From contig NC_089568.1 in the NCBI RefSeq assembly GCF_040115645.1, positions 124,001 through 188,000 on the forward strand: a stretch of 64,000 nucleotides of DNA, in the 5' to 3' direction. A model generated the notes under the pieces. That model was given only the letters and a program-made list of their open reading frames with translations, was not told the origin of the DNA and did not search any database. The translations under genes and the position numbers were made by a program. Below, one piece after another: positions 10,136-21,565 of the stretch; the first letter of the stretch is position 1; each line of letters opens with the position of its first letter. This DNA is from Euwallacea fornicatus (Eukaryota > Arthropoda > Insecta > Coleoptera > Curculionidae).

Positions 10136-11116
10136 CTATTCAAACTTGTACCTGTAATAACCTATGCATGTTAATTCAGAGAGAGGTCTGGGGATCCACG
10201 TAGAGAAGGTAGCAAATTGGTTGCATTTTATTGAAAGACGTCTATAGTGGCTCTTGCCATATGTGGTTGTGCATTGTCTTGATGAAAAACTCGATAAGCA
10301 AGAGTTTCCAGATGAGGTGCGAATTATATCTTTCGTACCAGAAGATACGTTTTTAAAAAACACGAGTTAAAAAATAAGGAAATACTTGTTTATTCAAGGA
10401 ATAGTAAACTTAGATTTATTTAAATCTAAAGAATAACGATTTACTGTCTTATTAGCTTACTAAGTAACTGACTTCCTAACGGACTCTGTAACTAACTCAT
10501 TAAAAGGCTGTCGATATTAGCATTTAATATCAAATTAATACTGAGGTTGGCTTTTTAGTCCATTGTTGGATAGTCCGGGTCCCCATATAACTCGCAAGAT
10601 GAGGTGTCAGGATTCCTTAGATATATCGTTGAGCTATATGATACTTCCTCTAATAAAAAGTAAAGGTCACCTGTTACCATATTCAATAGTACCTCAAACC
10701 ACTACCTCAACAGTTTGATCACCATGGCTCTGTAATGTAAACTGAGAATCCGATCTTCCACCCCGTCTTCTTACTCTTGCCCGACCATCATGCATATCAA
10801 AATAAAATCTGGATTCGTAACTAAATACGGTATTATACCATACCAGATTTCAATGTATCCATTCTCTGCACAGCTGCAATTGATTATGGTGATGATTTAA
10901 GTTGGAAGGTAACACAGAATGGGGATGGTCAGTCCAGTCAGAAATCAGTCCAAAACTTCTTATCCGGCGATAAATGGTGTTAAGACTTGAGGGGCCAAAA
11001 CTTGATACATTGGTAGTTGATGTAAACCCCAAAGCTATGCCCCTGTACATCTTGTATTTGCTTGCTTCCCAGATGTCACGACCCGTCATAGTTAACACAA
11101 ATGGTTTATTAGTCAA
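10136..11116 (-). pseudogene. Tc1-like transposase pseudogene
   Basis: The minus strand encodes, in order, a HTH-like block (STNVSSF..NTIYRRIRSFGLI, about 10960-11060), a LQLCREWIH block, FSYESRFYFDMHDGRARV (about 10790-10830), and, after a break, DNAQPHMARATIDVF with the second catalytic Asp (about 10230-10290) and SPDLSLN. Tc1 transposases cut and paste DNA at TA sites. The first catalytic Asp is Tyr here (FSYES for FSDES). Several stops and an AT-rich interruption at about 10375-10560 confirm decay. Confidence 0.75.
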
Positions 11117-12100
11117 AATTCATCGGGTTTGTGTTCTTCCAAAGGAACTATATTGCGAGGCAATCAAGTTATAAATGTGCATCGGACGTGGTTCTTGGGT
11201 GTCGGAATTCCCCATCGTTACCTTTGGCGGTGGGCGAAATTGGAGTACCGTCACGTTTCGTTTGGAACAACGGCAATATTCCGGTCACGGGATAATCTGT
11301 TCATTGGCCGTCGTTCTGGGCACAACGGGCCTTCTTCAAGGGAAAGTCATCCTGAGTAATAGTACGCCTATGTCGGTTGGCCATCATCTCCCAGTACTTA
11401 AGGGCTGGGAGAGGATGGAATTCATCTCTTTCATTTTCTTCTCGTTATCATAGTCACTACTCTGACCAGTGTCGCGGACGGTTCAACACCTCGAATACTC
11501 CACAAAGGCACAACTCGTATTAATACTCGGCCACGCAATCAATCAATCTCGTGTTTGCTTCAATTAAGTTTAGTAATAACTATTTACGAATCAGTTAATA
11601 AATAATGCATAATTATAATATATTTTATTGCACTATTATTGCACTATTTATTTAATTATAAATTAAATCAATAGTGCAATAATTTGACGGGTTGTCCTAA
11701 TTCCGAGATTTTCGGGAGATCCCACGTATTTACCTTGCTAAGCAGGTATATAGTCCGTCCTGGACTCTCGTAATTAAAAGTGCAACGTCGGTACTTTGAA
11801 CCGACAAGTACTACAAGTAGTGCTCGCGTGTAAGCGCTCTCGTATAATAATTCGCGGGTGGTATCTCCAACCTCCAAGAAAGGAACCCCTGCATATCGTT
11901 CAACAAATGGTTCGAATCCCAACGAACCTTCCATACTCAGCAAACCACTGATTCGCCAGCATCCTCGGCGAGACGAACCTATCTCTTAGTGCCACAATTT
12001 GAAGGCGGCAATAATCTTGGTGTTCGGTAGTTTTTCAGGATCATCAGTACCTCTCCTTCTGTCTGGTTGGTCTTTTTGGAACCTTACCTGACAAGATCTC
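11117..12100. other. Unassigned stretch
   Basis: About 1 kb with no recognised domain in any frame. The 11160-11550 part has higher GC and could be an old LTR or element end; the 11560-11700 part is AT-rich with a near-perfect palindrome (see separate entry). Short ORFs on both strands carry no known motif. Confidence 0.35.
11635..11684. repeat. Near-perfect ~22-base-arm palindrome
   Basis: ATTATTGCACTATT-T-ATTTAATT is followed after about two bases by its reverse complement with one mismatch. It could form a hairpin or cruciform. No function is visible. Confidence 0.6.
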
Positions 12101-12164
12101 TCTATAGTGTTTACATTACGGTTCTATCTAGTGGCGATTTACCTAAATGGCCGATTAATCACTC

Positions 12165-12859
12165 ATAGACTTAGAAATTCGTCTCCAGGGGCCGATCGGA
12201 AACCTACGGGACAGCGGGGAGGTGCCGGAGCAGGCCTCGCTGTCGGCCGTAATAAAGCCTCTACAACAAAGACAGGATGGTGTCGGAGGACCCCAGGCCA
12301 CACCCGCAATGCGAACTACTAAAAAGAAATTAAGAAAACGTCCCACGACGGGGTACAGGAACTGCCAATGTGCAAGGATAGTCCATCGTCATTGGGTTTG
12401 TCACCCGTAGACGAGGCGGTCAATCATCCGGATCGCCATCTAAAGACGAATTGTAGACCTAAAAAAGACATTGTCAACGTCTTGTCCGACCTGCGCAGTG
12501 CGCTCCGTTGAGCGCGAATGCAAAGGGAGGAGGAGCGGGCTTGTCTAGCAGCAAATGACGAGGTTGGAGTGCAAGGAGTAATGGAGAAGGATGGCGGAAC
12601 AGAGGGATCACATCCACCGTCTCGATGGACAGGGGGAGTTGCTGGATGCCATACGCGAGCGATGGGAGCGCGATCTCTTTGGCGCCACAGAGGTTGCGTA
12701 CGAGGACCCAGTATGTGAGGGCTATCGTGCGTATCTCACATTGATAGTGGAAATGGAGTCTAGTTCCCTCAGGGAAAGATTCCTGAGGTTCTTCTTGGAG
12801 CTAACGGAGATAGAAAAACAGCCGAGATCGAAGGATGGAATTTCGTACCTGTTGTAGAC
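12165..12859 (+). pseudogene. R1-clade gag N-terminal part (C1), before insertion D
   Basis: Plus-strand gag related to, but distinct from, family A: PKKDIVNVLSDLRSALR corresponds to the coiled-coil segment of A3 ORF1, and EQRDHIHRLDGQGELLDAIRERWERDLF...EDPVCEGYRAYL to the segment before the SPLKERVLAGLPEL region. A frameshift separates the two. The gene continues at 14317; element D sits in between at the codons for the LLQTC motif. Confidence 0.75.
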
Positions 12860-14316
12860 TTTTTTTTATAGAGAGGAGAAAAACCTTCAAAATGTACTTG
12901 GCCTGGTCGTTTGGCGGCCGGGTTATATGGAATTCGTCCCTCTAGGGGACACCTACCCAGTAAAAAACTCCCCTATCATCCCAGCCCGCGTCCCATCCGG
13001 TACCGCCGTACATGCATTCTTTTAGATGGGAAGGTTTGAATTTGGTTTGACCGTTTGGTCCTCCTCCGAAAGTTGTTATATATAGCTTCTTCGGAGGGGA
13101 CTTGCGTACCTCTTTCTTGAATGGTCTTTTCTTGCATGATGCCTTCTAGTATTCCGGTTACGGAGTTCCAGACTTCCGGACATTGTAGCAACAATTGCGC
13201 TACATTGTCCTCTTTAATGGCCACGCCGCACTCGATTCCCGCGCGTGCTCTGTACCCGTTGAATTTTGCACCCTTGAAAACTCTGTGTTCTGGAGTGTTG
13301 GTTTCGTTATAGTACCAACACTAGCCCGACGCCGATTTTCGGATTCTCTTCAGGTAAGTCCCGAAAACTCCGTGCCCGCCCATTGCCTGTGTGCTTTAAT
13401 AGCTGAGGTCACCGTGTTTCCTATTGACCCATTTATCGACGTCTTTAACGAAAATCTTCGCGTACCCGTCGTACTATTCATCCCACCGCTGTTGCCAACT
13501 GCGCATTAATTCCTTTTCAACCGGGATTTTTGGCTCGCAGCCACCGTCATGCACTTTCAATCTCTCCCATATCAGAAGATTGATTGGGAGCATTCCCGCG
13601 AGCACCTGCGCGACCATCGTCGATATGGTTCGATATCCGCGCGTTATGCAGGTAGAAAACCTTCTGTTTATTCTGTTCAACTTGGACATGTGCATCTTTT
13701 TTCCGATAACCTGTCTCCATGAGGTCGGCATATAGGATCATAGAGATCCCGGTTGAAGCCAGTATTTTCCTCTTCACCAGGGAACAAGCACCGATTCCCT
13801 GGCATAACTCTAGCTAACGCATTGATCTTTTGATTGATCTTTTTCGCGATTTTGAGAATGTGTGCCCCAAAATTTAAATTCCTTCCAAAGTAAACCCCCA
13901 GGAGTCTGACGTATGTATTTCTGGGTGTTTATAATGTCGCCGTCTATTTGGAAATTAATGTTTCGTATCTTCCTTCTTTCCCGCCAGCATCACCGATTCG
14001 GTTTTCTGCTTGGAGACGGACAGACCCATACTTTCCAATTTATCTATGACCTTTTTAACGATGTCCGTGGTTTTACTCTCCAGGATACTTTTGTTCTTCG
14101 CCCTTACGGTTATAGTAAGATCATTTGCGTAGGCGATCATTTCCACTCCCGGAGGAGCTTCTATATCCAATACCTCGTTGTAGTAGACGTTCCATAGGGT
14201 CGGGCTAAGCACGGATCCCTGCGGGACGCCACAACTCATGACAAAAGAACCGATGTCTTCGTTATTCGTCACTATTTTCCCACTTTCCAAGTATGATCTT
14301 ATTATGTTAATAAGGT
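12860..14316 (-). mobile_element. R1-clade retrotransposon D, 5'-truncated, inside C1
   Basis: D lies on the minus strand with its poly(A) at about 12860-12868 and a 3' motif ACATTTTGAAGGTTTTTCTCC. It interrupts the gag of C1. TACCTGTTGTAGAC at 12846-12859 and GACCTACTGCAAAC at 14317-14330 match at 9 of 14 positions: a worn 14-bp target-site duplication whose identity is supported by the gag frame resuming at LLQTC. Confidence 0.7.
12960..14310 (-). pseudogene. D ORF2 C-terminal RT fragment
   Basis: The minus strand begins in the RT with SCGVPQGSVLSPTLWNVYYN, then MIAYANDLTITV, where the Y-x-D-D motif has Asn for the first Asp. LSVSKQKTESVMLAG and LLGVYFGRNLNFGAHI follow, then ITRGYRTISTMVAQVLAGM and a C-terminus split over several frames ending near 12960. 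The many frame changes after 13955 mark an old copy. Sequence style differs from A and E, so D is its own family within the clade. Confidence 0.75.
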
Positions 14317-14930
14317 GACCTACTGCAAACCTGCATACTGCTGAAGGGCGGGAAAATAGAACAGCGGGAGAGGCACCTGTTCTTAAGGCAACTGGAAAGC
14401 ACGGGTCAAGAACAGGTACTGAGCTCAGTCGGGACCCTAGTTCGCACCATGGAGGAATTGGGGAGGACTAGGGTGGTCATACCTCTGATTTCGGGATCTG
14501 ATCCTTGGAAACCCCGCAAGATTTGCGAGCTGGCGGCGATGAAACTGGAGTGTAGATTTAAAATCAGAATCTATCTATCAGAGTCGGCGAAATCCGGGAA
14601 AGCTGCCGCAGTCACCACGTAGACGAGATGGGGAAGCAGTATTCGTGGACAAGGAGAAAAAGGGGCCACATACTGCGACATAATCAAGAGGGTGCGTCCA
14701 CTTGTGGCGCAGTACCAAACCAAGTTGGACGTAGGCAGCGTCAGGGAGACTAAGCGCGACGAGATCCTTCAGACTTTGCCTAAAGAGCGAATGGGGGGAA
14801 GGATCTTCCGGACATTCTCATTTTTGGGAGTAGACCGGGTTCAAACGGGGATGAGACACAGACCCGTGACCTTCCAAGACACTACCTGTAGGGAATCTAG
14901 GATCTTAAACATTGACAAGTACTAGTTTCC
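14317..14930 (+). pseudogene. R1-clade gag, C1 continued after insertion D
   Basis: The gag frame resumes with LLQTCILLKGGKIEQRERH, then VRTMEELGRTRVVIPLISGS, CELAAMKLECRFKI and, after a stop, VRPLVAQYQTKLDVGSVRET. It lines up with LVQTCRLRKGG, GRTRVVVPQVPG and VSTVRETKKG of A3 ORF1. The zinc knuckles are not reached; the element breaks off near 14930. Confidence 0.75.
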
Positions 14931-15163
14931 ACTTTTAGTGATTTTGACACAGGGGTTGTGAAAATTCTTGCCAAATAGCCTGAAAATTCCAATAGTACAA
15001 ACATTCTTTAGGGCGGTTTACTACAGTGTAAATATATTTGAAAAACGCGTATTACAAATCTCAGAATGAGTACTTGCTACAATTGACATCGAAAGCAAAA
15101 TCTCCCTACGCCCAGGATACATCTACTTTTATATCATTTATTATGTAACTTGAGCGAAATATC
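14931..15163. other. Spacer, nothing recognised
   Basis: Short AT-rich stretch between C1 and the mariner. No ORF or repeat identified. Confidence 0.4.
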
Positions 15164-16447
15164 AGGTAGAACCATAATACCCTTCCGGTTTTAGGTTATT
15201 TATTCAAATCTTCATAAAATTAATTATAATCATCGGATTTAGGTTAAATATGCGCCGTTTTGTTCGATAACTTGTTGCCAACGAGATTCCAACTTCATTA
15301 TACCCCGTTCGTAGAAGCCTACTTTCCTATTGGCAAAAACTGGGACAGCCAATCTTCGCAGACCTCTCTGGAGGCCAACTTTTTATCACTAAGCGCATTC
15401 GCCAAGGACAGGAACAGGTGGTAATCACTTGGTGCCAGGTCCGGACTGTAAGGTGGATGCATCAGGACCTCCCATCCAAGCTCCCGGAGCTTTTGCCGCG
15501 TCGCAAGCGATGTGTGAGGCCTTGCGTTGTCCTGATGGAACAAGATTTTGCTTCTGTTGATCAATGCAGGCCGCTTTTTAGCCAATGCTTGTTTCAAGCG
15601 GTCCAGTTGCTGACAGTACAGTACCGAATTGAGCGTTTGGCCCTACTCGAGGAGCTCATGGTGGATGATTCCCTGATAATCCCACCAAACACACAGTAAA
15701 ACTTTCCTGGCCGTTAATCCTGGCTTGGCCACCGTTTGGGCTGCTTCGCCAAGCTTCGACCACGACTTTTTGCGCTTAACATTATCCTACGTGACTCATT
15801 TCTCATCGCCACTTACCATACGGTTCAGAAAAGGGTCGATTTTGTTCCGATTCAATAGCGATTCGCAGATGGAAATTCGGTCCATAATGTTTTTTCGCGA
15901 TAACTCATACGGCACCCAAATATTCAACTTTTTTGTATATCCAGCGGCCTTCAAATGTCTTTTGATCGTTGTGAGTGGTACATTCAATTCTTCTGACACC
16001 GTTTTGACTGAGACATGGCGATCTTCCGCAATTTTTTCAAGAATTCCGTCGACATTTGTAGTGTGAGTGGTCTTCCTCCGTGGTAATGGTCGTCGGTGTC
16101 GAAATTTCCTGCTTTAAATCGTCTAAACCATTCTTTCACCGTACGAAGTGATACAGTTCCATCTATCATAACATCATTGATCTCTTTGTGTGTTTTTGCA
16201 CCCTTTTTGCGTTGAATGAAAAAAATTTTCAAAATTTCACGAATATCTCGGTTGTTTGCTTCCATTTTTAAATGGCCATATTTCGAGAACTATTCAACCA
16301 AACTAAACAAACTGAGTGTCGTATTTTGGCTAATGACATAACCTTTCAAATATAACATAATATTGCTCGATATGACATCACATACATCTTCTACAGCTAT
16401 CGAAACAACATCTTTCAAAAAACCGGAAAGGTATTATGGTCCTACCT
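15164..16447 (-). mobile_element. mariner element with both TIRs
   Basis: Terminal inverted repeats of about 29 bases: AGGTAGAACCATAATACC... at 15164-15192 and its complement ending 16447, 27 of 29 matching. Total length about 1.28 kb is the usual size of mariner. A TA follows the right end; the left flank reads CA, possibly a mutated TA. Confidence 0.85.
15239..16265 (-). pseudogene. mariner transposase (DD34D), decayed
   Basis: Start Met at 16265 (MEANNRDIREILKIFF), an HTH region with RTVKEWFRRFKAGNFDTDD, then a frameshift near 15990, a second HTH-like segment (ELNVPLTTIKRHLKAAGY), GDEK with the first catalytic Asp, HQDNARPHTS with the second, and YSPDLAPSDYHLF with the third, 34 residues on. 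A TGA replaces the Trp codon after GDEK, and further stops follow before the NGAYL end. All three Asp are still present, so this copy is dead by stops and a frameshift rather than by active-site change. Confidence 0.9.
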
Positions 16448-16499
16448 ATTATAATATTACTGACCTAGAACGGGGAATGGTTATTATATGCATTCCCTT

Positions 16500-16795
16500 C
16501 GATGAGACAATACATTTAATAACACATGTAATTGAATAATGTAATTTGCGTGTTGTATGCCGTTTTTAACTAAATCAGCTGATCCTCGAATTCCCGGTTT
16601 TTCATTGTCCCTTCTGTGGATTTTATATCTTGCGATTTTTATTTCATCCGTGGGTTTTGGTCTGGTTTCTTGTACTGCAGCAATATCAATGTTTAGACGT
16701 TCGAGCAGCTCCTGCAGTTCGTTTTTTCGCTCTTTCATACCATTGATATTCCATGATATGATCTGCAGTGAGGTAGGATTTTGGTGTGCTTCCAT
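16500..16795 (-). pseudogene. G1 ORF2 start, endonuclease
   Basis: Begins MEAHQNPTSLQIISWNING, the N-terminal Asn-bearing motif of an APE-type endonuclease, then MKERKNELQELLERLNIDIAAVQETRPKP with the catalytic Glu, and RRDNEKPGIRGSADLVKNGI. About 90 residues are recognisable before the copy breaks off near 16540. This family, like R1, uses target-primed insertion. Jockey assignment rests on this motif order together with the gag type. Confidence 0.75.
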
Positions 16796-16859
16796 TAACC
16801 CTATAATTTTGGTAAATTGGCAAAGAATGCACTCATTGCGGATTACATTGTTTGCATCT

Positions 16860-18127
16860 GCTTGAGGGCCTGTTGGAAATCAACAGGCTTCGTTTGGCAC
16901 TTTCTTTGCGTTGTTTTAGACTACTGCTGCGTAGCTAGTGTCTGGCTTGAAGAGTGCTGGAATTGGTGCATCTTTCATCATCGTCTTTCTCTTTTGAGGT
17001 TTAGCGAGTTGGGGAAGTTTCTTGCACCCTCTGTAGTCGGCGGGGTGGGGGTCACAGCAGTTAGCGCATTTTGCGGTAACATTCTTTGTTTTTTTGAAAT
17101 CATACGTATCATGATCGCCTCCACACTACACATTTGGGTTTAGCAGTGCAAAACCTCTGTGAGTGCCCGAATTGCTAGCACCTGTGATATTGATTTGGTT
17201 CTGTTTGCTGTCGCTGTGCTTCGACCCTCACGCTGAGGTTGAGCATCGGTTAATTGAGAAGATTTTTTCTTTATCTTCTCTGCTGACCTGCACCAGCACT
17301 AATGGTAGAGTTCTTTTGTCCGCCCTGCTGCGCATCTTTTGGACTGAGTTGGTCTCAATCTCTTGCTTCTTAAGATCATTTTTAATTTGATCTTCCGTCA
17401 CATCAGACGGGAGAAGACCTATTACTACCCGGACTTTTTTGTCCTCGGGCAGGCTGTACGTGTGATATTCACGTGTTTCTTCATTTAAGAGCTTAGCTGT
17501 AGCTCAATAATTTTCTGGGCTTTTGGGCAATATTGTAACCCCTTGTCCTGTCATTTTCGCCTTATTATAGGGGATCTTTTTGGTCCTCATCCTATTGGAG
17601 ATAATAGTCCAATCATTTACATTTTTGTTAACGATTGGTAGCATCTTCTTGCTTATCTGCTCGGGTTGTCGTTCAGGTTTTTTGTTCTCGGATTAATGGC
17701 CTGGAGCGATGCTGGTGTCGTTTTCCTTTGCCAATTTCCTCTCTCTTCTTTGCTCAGCTTGGATTTGCCTGAGGTTGACCTCCTGCATTTTCTCGTCAGA
17801 GCTTGAAAATTTAGCTTCATCCGTTTCAATCTTGACGGCCTCTTTATGCGTGGCTTCGTTGGTCCGTTTTTCCTTCTTCTTCTGGGCCTCGTCACCGCTG
17901 GTTCCGATCCTGTCTAGCTTTGCTTCGAACCTCTTTATTGACTCGAGTAGCTCATAGTTGATCCTTCGGACGTCCTTGACGAGGCATTGTAGTTCCGCAA
18001 TCCTCTTGTTCTTTTCAGCATTCTGCTCGAACAGATGTTGATTCGCTATGAACAGCGCGCCTGGGTTTCTTTTCAGTCCCATGGCTGTCATGGCTCTTTC
18101 GTCGACTATCAATCTTGATTCGGTCAT
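16860..18127 (-). pseudogene. G1 ORF1 (gag)
   Basis: Start Met at 18127 (MTESRLIVDERAMTAMG), a charged probable coiled coil (residues about 25-135), then a GLLPSDVTEDQIKNDL block and a C2HC cluster: CHRC-like, GHSQRFC, KCANCCDPHPADYRGC near 17030-17060. It ends TSYAAV. Several stops and frame changes. The order, an RNA-binding-like block followed by PRE_C2HC-type knuckles, is typical of Jockey-type ORF1. Confidence 0.7.
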
Positions 18128-18379
18128 TTTGTAGGCCCAATCAGCAAAAATTAATCCTTTCTGAAATAGAAAATATTAAGTTCCTATAAAAGAGTGGGGT
18201 CACATAGCACTGTGTTACTTGCGTTGCTTTCGCCGATTTAACAGGGTTCGCCCTTAATTTGGGAAATCCCATTTATTTATGATCCGCATTTATCTCTCGA
18301 AATTTAGCAAGCTCTCGGCACGTCCGTTCTCTTCGTTTGCATGATCGGAACTCTATCTGCAGTACTGAAGAATTTTGGT

Positions 18380-19665
18380 GTGCTTCCATTAACCCTGTAT
18401 TTTCGGCAAATTGGCAAAGAATGAACTCATTGTGTAGTACATTGTTTGCATCTGTTTAAGAGCCTGTTGGAAATCAGCAGACTTTTCATTTTTTGCTACT
18501 CCTGCGTAGCTCATTCCTGGCTTGAAAAGTGGTGAGGTTGGGGCAGTTTTTAGTTGCTGCTTTACCTTTTTTTTTCCACTGGTTTTTGTTTTTTGGTGGC
18601 TTGTTTTGTTGATTGAGAGACTTCTTCGCATCTCTTGTAGCTGGCTGGGTGAGGTCTTCCACAATTTGCGCATTTGGCCGGTACATTCCTGGCCTTTTTG
18701 CAATAACCGCTGTGGTGATTTTGGTCACACTTTACTACTGCAGTGCAGTGCATCTGGGAGTGGCCGCACTTTTGGCGCCTATGACATTGAGTCGGGCCTT
18801 TCGATTGTTGCCGGGCTTCAATTTTTACGCTGAGGTAGCAGCAGTATTTCAGCCCGAAAATATTTTCTTTGTCTTCCTTGTTAACTTGCATAAGTACAAG
18901 TCTAAGAATTCATTGATCCGCCTGACTTTTCATCCGACGAACAGAGAAGGGGACGATGCCTTGTTTGGCGAGGTCGTTTTTGACCTCTTTCTCTGTTATA
19001 TTGATTGAGAGCAGTCCGATTACTGCTCTGTACATATGGAACTATTTTTTTATCGTCCCTCAGTAGTCTTGTCATCGCCCTATAATCTTCTGCGGTATTT
19101 GGAGTGATTTGCCACTCCTTTGCTCGTCATCTCGGCTTTATTGTACTCTATTTTTTTGGTCCTTAGTCTGTCACAGACTATGGTACAGTCCTGGGAATTC
19201 TTGATTATTATTGGTGGGATCTTTTGTTTTTGGGGTTGCTCAGAAACTGCTGAGTTAACCATCCTGCTGGGTCCTGGTTGGCTTGGTTCTGCTGCTTTTT
19301 CCATGTCTTTGTCCTCTTGAAATAGTTTTTGTTCCTGAATTGGGTTTTCCTCAAAGATGGGTGCCCTGGTCGTATTCTTCTTCGTCCTTATTTTCTTTTT
19401 TCTCCATATTGGTTTTTATGGTTTTCAGCATATCCGCCTGCTGCTCAATCATGGTTGTTTGTTTCTTAAGCATTGTCTCCAATTCCTCTACCCTCCTGGA
19501 TAGAGCTTGGTTAGCCTCTATTAGTCCTTTGTTGCTTTCCATTAAGTATTTGTTAAGCTCCATAAGACTCTCTGGATTTTTTTGGAAGTCGTTAACCGCC
19601 ATTTTTCTTTGGGACTCGCTCAGTTCCTCCTTCGGTCGTAATAAGTTCATCGCATTAGACCGCAC
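18380..19665 (-). pseudogene. G2 ORF1 (gag)
   Basis: Start Met at 19665 (MRSNAMNLLRPKEELSESQRK), a coiled coil with heptad-like leucines (residues about 40-90), a Pro-rich linker, KIPPIIIKNSQDCTIVCDRL, a VIGLLSINITEKEVKNDL block, and the knuckles CGHSQMHC, CDQNHHSGYC and CANCGRPHPASYKRC at about 18650-18780. It ends with PGMSYAGVAK and a helical tail. Frame changes near 19350, 19060 and 18560 break it. The layout is that of Jockey-type ORF1, an RNA-binding protein. Confidence 0.8.
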
Positions 19666-19805
19666 TGTGTCGGCTAATACCTGACTTATAATCTTCGAGC
19701 AGAAAATTAAGAATTCCTTTTAATAATTACTTTTATTACAAGTACATTAAATACAATCAATTGTACTAATACGTACAGAGTGAGCTTCTTACTGACGCTT
19801 GGGGA

Positions 19806-20030
19806 AAAATGGCGATTTTAAGTAAACTAAGGAACTCACGTTTATCGTGGATTCCCAGGATGCGTCAGCTTAAGAACAGGTGGGTTCTTAACTTGAGCGA
19901 TATTCTAAGAATAAGGGAAAATGGTAGTTCAAGGTAAACTAAGGAATGTTATATCAGTCGTGGATTTCCAGGCAGCGTCAGCATAAGCACAGGTGGGATC
20001 GTAACTCCTGCGTCGCTTTTGCCGATTAAG
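19806..20030 (-). repeat. Tandem ~112-base duplication in G2 5' UTR
   Basis: AAATGG...GTAAACTAAGGAA...CGTGGATT.CCAGG..GCGTCAGC...ACAGGTGGG occurs at 19806-19917 and again at 19918-20030. Both copies lie upstream of ORF1. It may reflect doubling of a promoter segment, an inference only. Confidence 0.7.
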
Positions 20031-20141
20031 TACGGATCGTTCTTAATTTGAGTGATCCCAATTATTGACGATCCGCTTTTTATCTCACGAAATTTAGCAA
20101 GCTCTAGGCACGTCTGTTCTCTTCGTTTGCACGATCGGAAC

Positions 20142-20524
20142 TGAAAGAGGCTTGTCAGTTTCACATTCTCCTTAAATACTGAAACTTGGGTACAGCACCC
20201 ATGGACGTACCCCAAGAAGAAAGCAATTAGCGGCCTAATGCCTACCTTTCGCATCAAAGCGTAACAACCAGATGAAGGATTGATGGACCTGTTTATTGGA
20301 GTATCGGCATTGTGCGGGCTAGGCGGGACTTAAATTGGACCTAGCTTTTTAAGGTCTATAAAGGGAAATGGTTAGGAATTCCGTCCGTAAACCGTCCACA
20401 GATGCGGATAATGACCACTATTATGCGGGGAAATCCAACCATATGGACAAATAGACTAAGCTATCCATGGGCGTAACAATGGTAGATTAAACAAGCACTG
20501 AACTAGAAAACACGTATCATAACA
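20142..20524 (-). repeat. BEL/Pao 3' LTR (H1)
   Basis: TG...CA-bounded block (plus: TGAAAGAGG...CATAACA) directly after the BEL/Pao coding end; a purine/G-rich AACGGGGCCACA precedes it on the minus strand. No second LTR is present. It abuts the 5' end of G2. Confidence 0.6.
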
Positions 20525-20544
20525 TGTGGCCCCGTTAAAATGTC

Positions 20545-21359
20545 CCACTTTTTAAGTTAATCAGTGTCTATTGGTAACGGGCATATCTCCGACACTGTTC
20601 CTCGAGAAATTGTACCATTAGGTAAACGCATATATACTACACGTATCACATCATCATTTCCTTCATGAAGTTGAACTGCTCGTGCTAGAGCCTATTGCAG
20701 GGGGGAAGTGTTATCCTCACCTAGATGCACCAGGGATCTAACGGCTACAGAAGTGTCCAAGGGCTGCTTCCATTCAGAACGGGTTCGTATATTAGTCAGA
20801 TAGTCCCGGGACCAATTATTCCAAAACTGTTATTGGAGCTGCTGCAGACTTTCGTATCGAGACAGCCGAGACATAGCAATATCCATAACGTCATGTTGCG
20901 GTAAACTTGCCAGTGAGTCATCAATGAGGAAATGGGAGGGAGATCATTAGAGATAGGCATTAACGGCAGAGAGTCAAGACATGCTTCGATTGTCACTACC
21001 ACAGTGTACATTTCTATGTATGTTAGGGCTGAATTCCCGAGCACCCGTCGAAGATGAAACTTGGGAGATTTCACGACTGCTTCCCACAATCCACCCATAT
21101 GGGCATTACGCGCAGGTATGAACTGCCACCTAATGAGATAATTTCCCAAAGATGCGGTTGCTGCATTAACATGCGATTGATCGTTTATTAAGGTGTTGAG
21201 TTCTATGAAATAATTATTAGCTCCTTTAAAATTAGAATCATTGTATGAGTATATGTCTGTGGGATTTTCCCATCTCGAGTACAACTTTTCCAGAGCGTTC
21301 AAAAAACTATCGGTTAACAGATCTTTCATGAGTTCGATATGTATGGCACGAGTAATCAA
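20545..21359 (-). pseudogene. BEL/Pao integrase and C-terminal domain (H1)
   Basis: Minus strand from 21359: AIHIELMKDLLTDSFLNAL (integrase core after the first Asp), YSYNDSNFKGANNYF with Asn-Asp-Ser-Asn in place of the usual S-D-N-G/T second-Asp block, FIPARNAHMGGLWEAVVKS holding the catalytic Glu, then after a frameshift NNWSRDYLTNIRTRSEW and the C-terminal VGSLVHLGEDN/LARAVQLHEGNDDVIRVV block ending CPLPID. The order and the GGLWEAVVKS motif are diagnostic of BEL/Pao. One TAG and a frameshift near 20830 disable it. Confidence 0.85.
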
Positions 21360-21565
21360 TAAAATGAAAATACAAATATAACTCTTTACGAGTTTGGACC
21401 CTCGTAAAGTGTCTACTTTTATACAGGGTTATTCACTCTATACGGCACGGAATATTGCGGCCAAAATATGAGGCTTTCAAATAACGAAGATAACTATTAA
21501 GACAGTGATAACAAAACTATCCCCGAAGGGTATCAAGTGCGTCCGTTTTGATTGCTTGCCAAGGG
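21360..21565. other. Transposon-end debris
   Basis: Contains TATACAGGGTTATTCACTC near 21421, a Tc1/mariner-type terminal motif. No coding sequence. It marks where the H1 integrase is cut. Confidence 0.4.

Larger units (their letters stand above)
16500..18353 (-). mobile_element. Jockey-type retrotransposon G1, 3'-truncated
   Basis: Minus-strand element with 5' end near 18353, 5' UTR (18353-18128), ORF1 (18127 to about 16860) and the start of ORF2 (16795 to about 16500). It sits inside the first codons of G2's ORF2: the G2 reading LQI stops exactly where the G1 5' UTR begins. The 3' part is missing; a mariner lies next to the break. Confidence 0.75.
18354..20141 (-). mobile_element. Jockey-type retrotransposon G2, interrupted by G1
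   Basis: 5' end near 20141 (GTTCCGATCGTGC, as in G1), a long 5' UTR with an imperfect ~112-base tandem duplication, ORF1 at 19665 to 18380, then ORF2 starting MEAHQNSSVLQI at about 18388 and cut by G1. The rest of ORF2 is not seen on the other side of G1. The two copies share the 5' UTR and are clearly one family. Confidence 0.75.

Noticed and set aside
18613..19008. Hydrophobic 131-residue plus-strand ORF that looks like a membrane protein
   Set aside because: It is the antisense of the Jockey-type gag knuckles of G2; the minus strand has the conserved CANC..HP..Y..C pattern.
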